Notes under the pieces: model-generated
What the model saw: only the letters and a program-made list of their open reading frames with translations
What the model was told of the DNA's origin: nothing
Databases searched by the model: none
Assembly (NCBI RefSeq): GCF_001509835.1
Contig: NZ_JXTJ01000018.1
Span: 186,001-250,000, forward strand
Length of the DNA: 64,000 bases
Direction of reading: 5' to 3'
Origin: Allobosea sp. WAO
GTDB lineage: Bacteria > Pseudomonadota > Alphaproteobacteria > Rhizobiales > Beijerinckiaceae
Position numbers and translations under genes: made by a program
Part shown: positions 32,531 through 41,076 of the stretch, one piece after another
Numbering within the stretch: position 1 is the first letter of the stretch
How the letters are laid out: the number at the start of each line of letters is the position of its first letter

Positions 32531-33418
32531 ATGGCCGAGCAGGACAAGCACGCACCGCAATTCGACGCCGCCACCGGCCAGTCGACCACCGGCCATGAGT
32601 GGGACGGCATCCAGGAGCTGAACACGCCGCTGCCGCGCTGGTGGCTCGGCATCTTCTACGCCACCATCATCTGGTCGATCGGCTACTGGGTGGTCTATCC
32701 GGCCTGGCCGTTGCTGACCGATGCGACCAAGGGCGTGATCGGCTATGCCTCGCGCATCGACATCGCCCAGGACATGGCGCTGTTGAAGCAGGAGCGCGCA
32801 GCCCAGTCAAAGGCGCTGACGGAAGCTTCCTTCGAGCAGATCAAGGCCGATCCGGAGCTGTTCCGCATCGCCATGGCGCAGGGCAAGGCCGCCTTCGGCG
32901 ACAATTGCGCCGCCTGCCACGGCGTCGGCGGGGGCGGGGCCAAGGGCTATCCGAACCTCAACGATGACGACTGGCTCTGGGGCGGCTCGTTCGCCGAGAT
33001 CCAGAAGACGCTGGAGCACGGCATCCGCTTCGCCGGCGATCCGGATACGCGCGTCAGCCAGATGCCGGCCTTCGGCCGCGATAAGATGCTCGACGCCGCC
33101 CAGATCCGCGCCGTCGCCAACCATGTCCGGTCGATCGCCGGCCTGTCGACCGAGCCGAAGGCCGATCTCGCCGGCGGCGCCAAGGTCTATGCCGACAACT
33201 GCGCCGCCTGCCATGGCGACCAGGGCAAGGGCAATCGCGAGATGGGTGCGCCCGACCTGACCGACGCGATCTCGCTCTACGGCATGGACATGGCGTCGCT
33301 GACCGAGACGATCGCCAACAGCCGCAATGGCGTGATGCCGGCCTGGCGGCAGCGGCTCGACGCCACCACGATCAAGGCGCTGACCGTCTACGTGCACTCG
33401 CTCGGCGGAGGCCAATAA
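32531..33418 (+). CDS. ccoP: cytochrome cbb3 oxidase subunit III (di-heme)
   Basis: A 295-residue protein with a transmembrane helix near residues 37-60 (WWLGIFYATIIWSIGYW) and two cytochrome c domains with CAACH sites near residues 127 and 220. Axial Met candidates are in SQMPAFGRD and GVMPAWRQR. It accepts electrons from soluble or membrane cytochrome c and feeds CcoO. The N-terminal GHEWDGIQELNTPLPRWW is a family signature. The ccoG start follows the stop within 2 bp. Confidence 0.96.
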   Translation: MAEQDKHAPQFDAATGQSTTGHEWDGIQELNTPLPRWWLGIFYATIIWSIGYWVVYPAWPLLTDATKGVIGYASRIDIAQDMALLKQERAAQSKALTEASFEQIKADPELFRIAMAQGKAAFGDNCAACHGVGGGGAKGYPNLNDDDWLWGGSFAEIQKTLEHGIRFAGDPDTRVSQMPAFGRDKMLDAAQIRAVANHVRSIAGLSTEPKADLAGGAKVYADNCAACHGDQGKGNREMGAPDLTDAISLYGMDMASLTETIANSRNGVMPAWRQRLDATTIKALTVYVHSLGGGQ

Positions 33419-33419
33419 C

Positions 33420-34856
33420 ATGTCGACTGCCGACGCAGACGATCTGCCCCTCTTCGCTCCCTCGAAGAAGGTTTATCCGCAGAGCGTCTCCGGCCCGTAT
33501 CGGAGGGCGAAATGGATCATCCTCGTCCTCTGCCTCGGTATCTACTACCTGCTGCCCTTCCTGCGTTGGGACCGCGGCCCCAACCTGCCGAACCAGGCGG
33601 TGCTGGCCGACATCGCCAATAACCGCTTCTACTTCTTCTTCATCGAGATCTGGCCGCAGGAGGTCTATTACTTCACGGGGCTGCTGATCCTGGCGGCCTT
33701 CGTGCTGTTCCTGATGAATGCCGTCGCCGGCCGGGTGTGGTGCGGCTATCTCTGCCCGCAGACGGTCTGGACCGATCTCTTCCTCGCCGTCGAGCGCTTC
33801 TTCGAGGGCGACCGGCGCGAGCGGATCAAGCGCGACGAGGCGCCCTGGTCCTTCGACAAGGCCTGGCGCAAGAGCGCCAAGCACGCGGTCTGGTTGGTGA
33901 TCGCCTGGTGGACCGGCGGTGCCTGGGTGCTCTACTTCGCCGATGCGCCGACGCTGGTGAAGGAGCTCGCGACCTTCACCGCCCCGCTCTCGGCCTATGT
34001 CTGGATCGCGATCCTGACCTTCACCACCTATTCGCTGGCCGGGATCATGCGCGAGCAGGTCTGCACCTATATGTGCCCCTGGCCGCGCATCCAGGCGGCA
34101 CTGACCGACGACGACGCGCTCAACGTCACCTATCGCTACGATCGCGGCGAGCCGCGCGTCTCGGTGAAGCAGGCCCAGCGCCTGCGCAGCACCGGCGCCC
34201 CGGCTGGCGACTGCATCGACTGCAACCAGTGCGTCGCGGTCTGCCCGACCGGCATCGACATTCGCGACGGCGCGCAGATGGACTGCATCCAGTGCGGGCT
34301 TTGCATCGACGCCTGCAACACGGTGATGACCAAGGTCGGCTATCCCGCGGGGCTTATCGCCTACGATACCGACGACAACGTAAAGCGCCGGCAGGCCGGC
34401 CAGAAGCCGGTCTATCGGCCGCTGCGGGCCCGCACCCTGACCTATGCCGGCCTGATCCTGGTGGTCGGCGGGGCGATGGTCTACCAGCTCGCGACCCGCA
34501 AAATGGCGGACATCTCGGTGCTGCATGAGCGCTCGCCGCTGTTCGTCAAGCTCAGCGACGGCTCGATCCGCAACAGCTACACCGTGCGCCTGCTCAACAA
34601 GCGGCCGGAATCGCGGCCCTTCGCGCTGACGGTGTCGGGGCCGGCGGGGGCGCGCATCGAAGCGGTCGGCTCGGCGGCGACCGCCGATCTGCGGCCGGTC
34701 GTGACGGTCGAGCCCGACAGTTCGCGCGAGGTCCGCGTCCTTGTCACGGTTCCGGCGGATGTCCATCTCGAAAAGTCGCAGCCGGTCACCATCACCGCCT
34801 CGGATCTCTTCGCCGGCGAAGTCGTGCGGGCCGAGGATCACTTCATGGCGCCCTAG
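33420..34856 (+). CDS. ccoG: cbb3 oxidase accessory protein CcoG/FixG, iron-sulfur membrane protein
   Basis: A 478-residue polytopic protein. It has WCGYLCPQTVWTDLF and CTYMCPWPRIQ motifs between membrane segments, then two [4Fe-4S] sites of ferredoxin type (CIDCNQCVAVCP and CIQCGLCIDAC). A periplasmic Ig-like C-terminal domain starts near residue 370. CcoG reduces copper(II) to copper(I) for insertion into CcoN. It is the first gene of the ccoGHIS maturation set and directly follows ccoP. Confidence 0.95.
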   Translation: MSTADADDLPLFAPSKKVYPQSVSGPYRRAKWIILVLCLGIYYLLPFLRWDRGPNLPNQAVLADIANNRFYFFFIEIWPQEVYYFTGLLILAAFVLFLMNAVAGRVWCGYLCPQTVWTDLFLAVERFFEGDRRERIKRDEAPWSFDKAWRKSAKHAVWLVIAWWTGGAWVLYFADAPTLVKELATFTAPLSAYVWIAILTFTTYSLAGIMREQVCTYMCPWPRIQAALTDDDALNVTYRYDRGEPRVSVKQAQRLRSTGAPAGDCIDCNQCVAVCPTGIDIRDGAQMDCIQCGLCIDACNTVMTKVGYPAGLIAYDTDDNVKRRQAGQKPVYRPLRARTLTYAGLILVVGGAMVYQLATRKMADISVLHERSPLFVKLSDGSIRNSYTVRLLNKRPESRPFALTVSGPAGARIEAVGSAATADLRPVVTVEPDSSREVRVLVTVPADVHLEKSQPVTITASDLFAGEVVRAEDHFMAP

Positions 34857-34960
34857 AGCGTTTTCGAGCGAAGTGGGTACCGGTTCGCGTGAAGAAAACG
34901 CGATAAAACAAAGAGATAGAGCATTTCCGCGATTCAGGGAATCGCGGAAATGCTCTAGCG
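34855..34960. repeat. intergenic repeat with 18-bp perfect inverted repeat
   Basis: After the ccoG stop comes AGAGCGTTTTCGAGCGAAGT (34855-34874), a stretch I recall from dispersed repeats of Hyphomicrobiales. It ends in TAGAGCATTTCCGCGATT (34917-34934) paired perfectly with AATCGCGGAAATGCTCTA (34940-34957) around a 5-nt loop. It splits ccoG from fixH and could terminate or attenuate transcription. The 34857-35117 gap has no gene. Confidence 0.75.
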
Positions 34961-35009
34961 CCGGATTTCTTGGGGCGGGTGCGCAATCGGCGCCTGCCCG
35001 AAGCCCGAT

Positions 35010-35023
35010 CTGATCGGGATCAA
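35010..35023 (+). promoter_or_regulatory. imperfect FNR/FixK box CTGATCGGGATCAA upstream of fixH
   Basis: One mismatch to TTGAT-N4-ATCAA, 94 bp before the fixH start and after the intergenic repeat. It suggests a separate low-oxygen promoter for fixH-fixI-ccoS. Confidence 0.6.
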
Positions 35024-35117
35024 AGCGTACAGGCAGGATCCATGCGAAATCCTCGCCCCGAGGCTTTCCCGTTCCTGTCCTAGCGAGAGCTCCATGTCCT
35101 GCTGCGGAGGCTTTGCC

Positions 35118-35639
35118 ATGCCGATCGACCTGCCAGCGCCGCCTCCGGCGCCGCGCGCACCCTTCAGGCTCAGCGGCCGCTTCGTGCTCTTCGCGATGAT
35201 CGGCTTCTTCGCCGTGGTCGCTGGCGTCAACGGGGTGATGATGACGATCGCGATCCGGACCATGCCGGGCGTCGACGTCCGGAGCGCCTACGAGACAAGC
35301 CAGCGCTTTAACCAGGAGATCGCCCGGATGCGGGCACAGAACGAGCGCGGCTGGCATGTCGACGCCGATCTGCGCCGGGAGGCCGGCACCGAGGTCGTGG
35401 CCGTGACCTTCGCGGACAGGTCGGGGCAGCCGGTCGCCGGGCTGTCCGTCGATGTCAGGCTGGAGCACCCGGCGCGGCGCGGCAGCGACCGGCAGGTCGA
35501 ACTCGCCGAGATCGCGCCCGGGCGCTACCAGGCGCGGCTGTCGGATCTGCCCGCCGGAGCCTGGACGCTGGCGCTCACCGCCCGGCGGGACGGCGCTGCC
35601 GTCTTCGACACCCGTAGTCGCGTGATGCTGAAGGACTGA
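35118..35639 (+). CDS. fixH: FixH family cbb3 assembly protein
   Basis: A 173-residue protein with one N-terminal membrane helix (GRFVLFAMIGFFAVVAGVNG) and a periplasmic beta-rich domain (SAYETSQRFNQEIARMRAQ, typical for FixH). It is needed with FixI for copper delivery to the cbb3 oxidase. I use the ATG at 35118, which has GGAGG seven bases before it. An ATG at 35094 would add eight residues (MSCCGGFA) but lacks a good ribosome site. It ends 3 bp before fixI. Confidence 0.9.
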   Translation: MPIDLPAPPPAPRAPFRLSGRFVLFAMIGFFAVVAGVNGVMMTIAIRTMPGVDVRSAYETSQRFNQEIARMRAQNERGWHVDADLRREAGTEVVAVTFADRSGQPVAGLSVDVRLEHPARRGSDRQVELAEIAPGRYQARLSDLPAGAWTLALTARRDGAAVFDTRSRVMLKD

Positions 35640-35642
35640 GCC

Positions 35643-37850
35643 ATGGCTGACGGCCAGGATCTCTCGATCTTCGTGCGGCATGGCAGCGGCGGCGTCGCCG
35701 GCATGGAGCTCGCCGTCGACGGCATGCGCTGCGCCGGCTGCATGCATGCGATCGAGCGCGGTCTCGCCCGGGAGACCGGCATCCTGAACGCGCGCGTCAA
35801 TCTCGCGCTCAAGCGCGTCACCGTCGAATGGCGCGAGGGCGCGCTGCGGCCGGAAGCCATCGTCGCCAGCCTCGCTGCGCTCGGATTCAAGGCCTACCCG
35901 TTTCTGCCGGCGCAGGAGCGCGAGGCGGCGCAGCAGGAGGACAAGCAGCTGCTGCGCTATCTCGGTGTCGCCGGCTTCGCCTCCATGAACATCATGCTGC
36001 TGTCGGTCTCCGTCTGGTCCGGCAACGCCAACGACATCAACCCGGTTACGCGCGACTTCTTCCATTGGGTCTCGGCGCTGATCGCGCTGCCGACCGCAGC
36101 CTATGCCGGCCGGCCCTTCTTCGAGAGCGCGCTGCGGGCGCTGCGGGCCGGCGCCGTCAACATGGACGTGCCGATCATGCTCGGCATCGTGCTGGCGCTC
36201 GGAATGTCGGTCGTCGTCACGCTGAACCATGGCGAGCACGCCTATTTCGACGGCGTGGTGATGCTGATCTTCTTCCTCCTGATCGGGCGCTATCTCGACC
36301 AGCTGATGCGCCGGCGCACCCGCGACCTCGCCGGCAATCTCGCGGCGCTCAAGGCGGAGACCGCGACGAGGCTCGGCGCCGACGGAACCAGCGTCGTGGT
36401 GCCGATCGCGGCGATCGCGGCGGGCGACCTCGTGCTGGTGCGGCCGGGCGAGCGGGTGAGTGTCGACGGGCTGGTCGAGAGCGGCAGCTCCGAGATCGAC
36501 CAGAGCCTGGTCACCGGCGAGACCGCGCCGGCCTCGGTCTCCGCCGGCGAGCGCGTTCATGCCGGCACGCTCAATCTCTCGGGCGCGCTGACGATCCGGG
36601 TCGAGGCTGCGGGAGCCGGGACGCTGCTTTCCGAGATCGATCGGCTGATGGCCCAGGCGGTCGAGAGCCGCTCGCGCTATGTCCGCCTGTCCGACCGGGC
36701 GGCCCGGCTCTACGCGCCGGTGGTGCACGCGACCGCGCTCGCGACTTTCCTCGGCTGGATGCTGTTCGGGCTCGCCTGGCACCAGGCGCTGATCATCGCG
36801 ATCACCGTGCTGATCATCACCTGCCCCTGCGCGCTCGGCCTCGCGATCCCGGCGGTGCAGGTGGTCTCGGCCGCGGCGCTGTTCCGGCGCAAGGTCATGC
36901 TGAAGCAGGGCGATGCGCTCGAACGCCTCGCCGAGGTAGACACCGTGGTGTTCGACAAGACGGGAACGCTGACCCTGCCAGAACCCGGTTTGAGCAATCT
37001 CGCGGCGATCGCGCCGGAGGTGCTCGCCGCCGCCGGAGGGCTCGCCGCGGCGAGCCGCCACCCGCTGGCCCGGCCGATCGCCATGGCGGCGGGCGAGCCG
37101 CGTCCGCTCGATACCGTGCGGGAGCATCACGGGCTCGGGCTCAGTGCCATGGTCGACGATGTCGAGATGCGCCTCGGCAGCGTCGCCTTCTGCGGTGCCG
37201 AGGCGGAAGCGGCGGCCGCATCTGCCGCCTATCCCGCTGCATCGCTGATCGCATGGCGCCATGGCGCGCGCTGCGCCGTTTTCGCCGTGGACCAGCATTT
37301 GCGGCCCGATGCGGCGGCGAGCATCCGCGATCTGCGGGCGCTCGGCCTCGACGTCGTCATCCTCTCCGGCGACCGGCTTGAGGCGGTAGCACCGCTCGCC
37401 GTGGCGCTCGGGATCGCCGAGTTCAAGGCCGGGCAGCGGCCGAACGAGAAGATCGCCGAGCTCGAGCGCCTGGCAGCCGCCGGCCGCCGGACGCTGATGG
37501 TCGGCGACGGGCTGAATGACGCCCCGGCCCTGGCGAAGGCCCATGCCTCGATGTCGCCGATCAGCGCGACCCAGCTGGCGCAGGCCTCGGCCGACATCGT
37601 CTTTCTCGGCGAGGAGCTGGCGCCGGTCGCGGCCAGCCTGCGCATCGCGCGCAAGGCGCGCCGGCTGATGGTGCAGAACCTCTGGTTCGCGGTGCTCTAC
37701 AATGCCGTCGCCGTTCCGATTGCGATCGCCGGCTTCGCCACCCCGCTGGTCGCGGCGGTTGCGATGTCGGGCTCGTCGCTGGTCGTCACGCTCAACGCCT
37801 TGAGGGGCGGCCGCCAGCCGGCCACCCCTGCTCGGGAGGTCTCCGCATGA
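35643..37850 (+). CDS. fixI: copper-translocating P1B-type ATPase FixI/CcoI
   Basis: A 735-residue copper-exporting ATPase. It has a heavy-metal-associated domain with GMRCAGC near residue 30, the membrane metal motif CPC (ITCPCALGLAIPAV) near residue 398, the phosphorylation site DKTGTLT near residue 438, the SRHPLA motif, and the hinge VGDGLNDAPAL. FixI moves copper to the periplasm for assembly of the CcoN copper-heme site rather than for detoxification. It overlaps ccoS by 4 bp. Confidence 0.95.
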   Translation: MADGQDLSIFVRHGSGGVAGMELAVDGMRCAGCMHAIERGLARETGILNARVNLALKRVTVEWREGALRPEAIVASLAALGFKAYPFLPAQEREAAQQEDKQLLRYLGVAGFASMNIMLLSVSVWSGNANDINPVTRDFFHWVSALIALPTAAYAGRPFFESALRALRAGAVNMDVPIMLGIVLALGMSVVVTLNHGEHAYFDGVVMLIFFLLIGRYLDQLMRRRTRDLAGNLAALKAETATRLGADGTSVVVPIAAIAAGDLVLVRPGERVSVDGLVESGSSEIDQSLVTGETAPASVSAGERVHAGTLNLSGALTIRVEAAGAGTLLSEIDRLMAQAVESRSRYVRLSDRAARLYAPVVHATALATFLGWMLFGLAWHQALIIAITVLIITCPCALGLAIPAVQVVSAAALFRRKVMLKQGDALERLAEVDTVVFDKTGTLTLPEPGLSNLAAIAPEVLAAAGGLAAASRHPLARPIAMAAGEPRPLDTVREHHGLGLSAMVDDVEMRLGSVAFCGAEAEAAAASAAYPAASLIAWRHGARCAVFAVDQHLRPDAAASIRDLRALGLDVVILSGDRLEAVAPLAVALGIAEFKAGQRPNEKIAELERLAAAGRRTLMVGDGLNDAPALAKAHASMSPISATQLAQASADIVFLGEELAPVAASLRIARKARRLMVQNLWFAVLYNAVAVPIAIAGFATPLVAAVAMSGSSLVVTLNALRGGRQPATPAREVSA

Positions 37851-38044
37851 ACATCCTGGTCGTGCTGATGCCGCTTGCCTTGGCGCTCGGCCTCCTCGGG
37901 CTCGCCGCCTTCTTCTGGAACATGCGTACGGGCCAGTACAGCGATCTGGAAGGGCCGGGCTGGCGCATCCTCGACGATGACGACCTCGCGACCGAGCCGG
38001 TGCCGGCCGATTCGCCGGTCGCGGCTCCGGGCCAGCGCTCGTAA
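37847..38044 (+). CDS. ccoS: cbb3-type cytochrome oxidase assembly protein CcoS
   Basis: A 65-residue single-span protein with helix LVVLMPLALALGLLGLAAFFW and the family motif TGQYSDLEGPGWRIL. CcoS is required for cofactor insertion into the cbb3 oxidase. Its ATG overlaps the fixI stop. It closes the maturation operon. Confidence 0.95.
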   Translation: MNILVVLMPLALALGLLGLAAFFWNMRTGQYSDLEGPGWRILDDDDLATEPVPADSPVAAPGQRS

Positions 38045-38066
38045 GGCTCTCTCAAAGCGCTTCGTC

Positions 38067-38087
38067 ATCCCGGGCTTGCCCCGGGAT
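38067..38087. terminator. hairpin between convergent ccoS and hybrid fixL genes
   Basis: ATCCCGGG (38067-38074) pairs with CCCGGGAT (38080-38087). It sits 22 bp past ccoS in a 199-bp gap with no other recognised feature, and may also belong to a dispersed GTCATCCCGGGCTTGC-type repeat. Confidence 0.5.
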
Positions 38088-38243
38088 TCATCGGAGAGCG
38101 CTGGGGTCTTTCGAGGGATTTCGGACCGACGCCGCGCTACGGCTTGTCCGGAATGGCGAGGCCACTCTGCGGAGGTTCGGCAGCCTTCCACTTTCTGATG
38201 AGGATCAGCTGGCCAATGCGTTCCCGGCCAGCCCTACTGCGTC

Positions 38244-40163
38244 TCAGTCGAGCAACTCGCGAAGCCGCGTCGCCAGCTCGCGCGCCGTATAGGGCTTCTT
38301 CAGCCAGCCGCCCTCGGCGAGGTCTCGCCCCGGCAGCCCGGGTTCGGCATAGCCGGAGGTAAACAGCACCTTGATCTCCGGGCGAAGCGCACGTGCTTCC
38401 TTGGCAAGCTCGTCGCCGAGCATGCCGCCGGGCATCACGATATCGGTGAAGAGCAGGTCGATCTCGGGATGCTGCCCGAGCAAGGCGAGCGCCTGGGCGC
38501 CGGTCGCGGCTTCGATGACGCGATAGCCCTCTGTCTCGAGCCTGGCGACCGCGACGCGCCTCACCCGGGCATCGTCCTCGACCACCAGGATCAACTCGCG
38601 GCTCTGCGGCTGGCTGGCTGCGGGCGGGGCCTCTTCCGGCCGTTGCTCTGGCTGCACGGGAGCAGGCGCGGCGGCCGGCAGGAAGAGCTGCAGCGTCGTG
38701 CCCTTGCCGAGCTCGCTCTGGAGCTGGAGGTCGCCGCCCGACTGGCGGGCGAAGCCGAAGGCCATGCTGAGGCCGAGCCCGGTGCCGGCGCCGACGCCCT
38801 TGGTGGTGAAGAACGGCTCAAAGGCGCGCTGCTGCACCTCGGCGCTCATGCCGATCCCGGTATCGGCGACGCTGAGCAGGACATAATCGCCGATGCGTAG
38901 CTGCGGATGCTCCTGGGCGTAGTCGGCATCGAGCCGCCGGCGCGAGATCTCGACCGTGAGACGGCCGCCGCGCGGCATCGCATCGCGCGCGTTGAGCGCG
39001 AGATTGAGCAAGGCGTTCTGCAACTGCGCGCCATCGACGAGGGCGGTATGGCCGGCGCCGGTGACGACGGTGCGCAATTCGATGGCTTCGCCGAGGGTGC
39101 GTCGCAGCAGGTCGGCGAAATTCGAGACGAGCTGGCCGATATCGGTGAGCTTGGGCGTGAGCGTCTGGCGGCGGCCGAAGGCGAGCAGCTGGCCGGTCAG
39201 CTTGGCGCCGTCCTCGGCGGCGTCCTGCGCTTCGCGCAGCAGCACGCGCAAATCCTTGTCGTCGAGGCGGCGCTCGATCATTTCGAGATTGCCGCTGATC
39301 ACCGTCAGCAGGTTGTTGAAGTCATGGGCGATGCCGCCGGTGAGCTGGCCGACCGCTTCCATCTTCTGGGCTTGGCGCAATTCCTCCTCCATCTTGTGGC
39401 GGCTCGTCAGGTCGCGGATGAAGCCGGTGAAGATGCGCTTGCCATTGGTCGCGGCCTCGCCGATGGCGAGTTCCATCGGGAAGGTGGTGCCGTCCTTGCG
39501 CTGGCCGGTGACGACGCGGCCGAAGCCGATGATGCGGCGCTCGCCGGTCGCGACATAGCGCGCGATATAGCCGTCATGCCTGTCACGATCGGGGTTGGGC
39601 ATGAGCAGGCGGACATTGCGGCCGCAGACCTCGTCGGCGCTGTAGCCGAACAGCTTCTCCGCCGCCTTGCTGAAGGAGATCATCTCGCCGGCATCGTCGA
39701 TCACCACCATCGCCTCGGGCACGGTTTCGAGGATCGAGCGCAGATGCGATTCGCGGGCGGCGAGATCGTCCTGGGCATATTTCAGATCGCTGATGTCGAT
39801 ATTCTTGGCGACGATCACCGGATCGGCGGCGCCATCCGGCAACAGGGCGACGCAGCGGCTGGCGACGAAGACCGGGCGGCCGCTGCGATGCCTCTGCCGC
39901 AGCTCGCCATGCCAGGTGCCCTGATCGCGCAGCCGGGCGGCCATCGCCTCTGGCGCGCCTTCGCAGACGGTGCCGAGCAATTCCTGAACATTGCGCCCCA
40001 CGGCTTCCTCGGCACTCCAGCCGTAGAGCTGTGTGCAGCCGGTGGTCCAGCGTGCGATCCGGCCTTCGAGATCGTGGACGACGATGTTGGCGCCGTCGAG
40101 AATCCGGACGAGCTCGTCGATGCTGCCCCAGCTCGTGGCTTTCGGTTGGGTTGCGCTGGTCAT
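38244..40163 (-). CDS. fixL: FixL-like oxygen-sensing hybrid histidine kinase
   Basis: A 639-residue soluble hybrid kinase. PAS 1 covers about residues 15-130 and PAS 2 about 140-255. PAS 2 keeps the FixL heme pocket: His196 (RHDGYIARY), Arg202 and Arg216 (IIGFGRVVTG) sit at a constant offset of four from Bradyrhizobium japonicum FixL His200, Arg206 and Arg220. The phosphorylated His280 is in TGGIAHDFNN; ATPase boxes follow (NALLNLALNARDAMPRGG, GTGLGLSM). A receiver domain (about 520-639, LLFTDIVMPGG) ends the protein. No transmembrane helices, unlike classical FixL. This is the layout of Rhizobium etli hFixL. The ATG at 40163 is used. It lies 16 bp after the fixK-like gene in one operon. Confidence 0.88.
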   Translation of the reverse strand: MTSATQPKATSWGSIDELVRILDGANIVVHDLEGRIARWTTGCTQLYGWSAEEAVGRNVQELLGTVCEGAPEAMAARLRDQGTWHGELRQRHRSGRPVFVASRCVALLPDGAADPVIVAKNIDISDLKYAQDDLAARESHLRSILETVPEAMVVIDDAGEMISFSKAAEKLFGYSADEVCGRNVRLLMPNPDRDRHDGYIARYVATGERRIIGFGRVVTGQRKDGTTFPMELAIGEAATNGKRIFTGFIRDLTSRHKMEEELRQAQKMEAVGQLTGGIAHDFNNLLTVISGNLEMIERRLDDKDLRVLLREAQDAAEDGAKLTGQLLAFGRRQTLTPKLTDIGQLVSNFADLLRRTLGEAIELRTVVTGAGHTALVDGAQLQNALLNLALNARDAMPRGGRLTVEISRRRLDADYAQEHPQLRIGDYVLLSVADTGIGMSAEVQQRAFEPFFTTKGVGAGTGLGLSMAFGFARQSGGDLQLQSELGKGTTLQLFLPAAAPAPVQPEQRPEEAPPAASQPQSRELILVVEDDARVRRVAVARLETEGYRVIEAATGAQALALLGQHPEIDLLFTDIVMPGGMLGDELAKEARALRPEIKVLFTSGYAEPGLPGRDLAEGGWLKKPYTARELATRLRELLD

Positions 40164-40179
40164 CCGGCCTCGCGAGGGA

Positions 40180-40941
40180 TCAGTGGGGCCAGGCGGCCAG
40201 CCGTGCCGCGCCTGTGCCGCGGGGCGGAGTATCGGTGTCGTCTTCGGCGCCGGCAAGCCGGGCGAGCGTCGCCGGGCGGCGAATCGCCAGGGCATGACGC
40301 CCTTCGGGCGCGATCACGCCACGTTGCGTCAGATTGGTGAAGGTGCGCGAGACCGTCTCGATGGTCAGGCCGAGATGGTCGGCGATGTCGGTGCGGCTCA
40401 TCGGCAGCGGGATCGTGGCCGCGGGCTTGCCGCCTTCGGCGACGCGCTGGATCTGCCGCAGCAGGAAGCCGCAGACCCGCTCCTCGGCGCCGCGGCGGGC
40501 GAGCAGCATCATCTGCTCCTGGGCAGCGGCGACCTCCTCGCAGAGCGCTGCGATGAACTCGCGCGTCAGGGCGGGCGATGCCTCGGTCAGGGAGCGGAAG
40601 CGGCAGCGCTCGATCCGGCGCAGGCTGATCTCGTTCACCGCCTCGGCCGTCGCCGGGCAATGCTCGTCCGGGGCGAGGCCGATGATGTCGCCTTCCTGGG
40701 CGAAGCCGACGATGATCCGGCGCCCGTCCGGCAGGATGCGGTAGAGCCGCAGCACGCCCTTCAGCACCTCGAAGACATGCCGCGACCGGTCACCTTCCCA
40801 GAACAGCGTCGCGCCGGGCTCGAAGCTCTCGAGCGACTGGCCCGCGAACAGGCCGCGCAGGCTCGGCGTCGTCGGGGGGCCGGCGAGGATCGGGGCATGC
40901 CCCGGCAGGCTGGAAACCGCGCTTGCAATGATCATGGCCAC
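40180..40941 (-). CDS. fixK: FixK-like Crp/Fnr regulator without Fe-S cysteines
   Basis: A 253-residue Crp/Fnr protein with an N-terminal cyclic-nucleotide-like barrel (FEPGATLFWEGDRSRHVFEV) and the helix-turn-helix SRTDIADHLGLTIETVSRTF, whose recognition residues match those reading TTGAT-N4-ATCAA. There is no cysteine cluster at the N-terminus, so it is not a direct oxygen sensor. It would be transcribed in response to the FixL-like kinase and would activate the cco genes. The GTG at 40941 has GGAG nine bases before it; the ATG at 40935 is an alternative. Confidence 0.82.
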   Translation of the reverse strand: MAMIIASAVSSLPGHAPILAGPPTTPSLRGLFAGQSLESFEPGATLFWEGDRSRHVFEVLKGVLRLYRILPDGRRIIVGFAQEGDIIGLAPDEHCPATAEAVNEISLRRIERCRFRSLTEASPALTREFIAALCEEVAAAQEQMMLLARRGAEERVCGFLLRQIQRVAEGGKPAATIPLPMSRTDIADHLGLTIETVSRTFTNLTQRGVIAPEGRHALAIRRPATLARLAGAEDDTDTPPRGTGAARLAAWPH

Positions 40942-41025
40942 CGTCTTCGTCTCCGATCCGATGGTGGCAATTGAACGCGCCCGCGTGACGCCGGAACGAT
41001 GCGCATGTTACCGTGCGTGCTGAAT

Positions 41026-41041
41026 TGCAACGGATTGTAAC
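41026..41041 (-). promoter_or_regulatory. direct repeat GTTACA-N4-GTTGCA upstream of fixK
   Basis: On the minus strand, GTTACA-ATCC-GTTGCA lies 84 bp before the fixK-like start and 35 bp before the divergent response-regulator gene. OmpR-family regulators bind direct repeats with 10-bp spacing. I recall the FxkR K-box of R. etli as GTTACA-N4-GTTACA, which this matches with one change. Confidence 0.65.
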
Positions 41042-41076
41042 AGCCTTGGCCCGCCCGCTTTCGTCCCTATCCAGCC

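Noticed and set aside
33372..37544. 1390-codon minus-strand open frame through ccoG, fixH and fixI
   Set aside because: It lies antisense to clearly recognised genes and its translation has no family features; long antisense frames are expected from GC-rich third positions.
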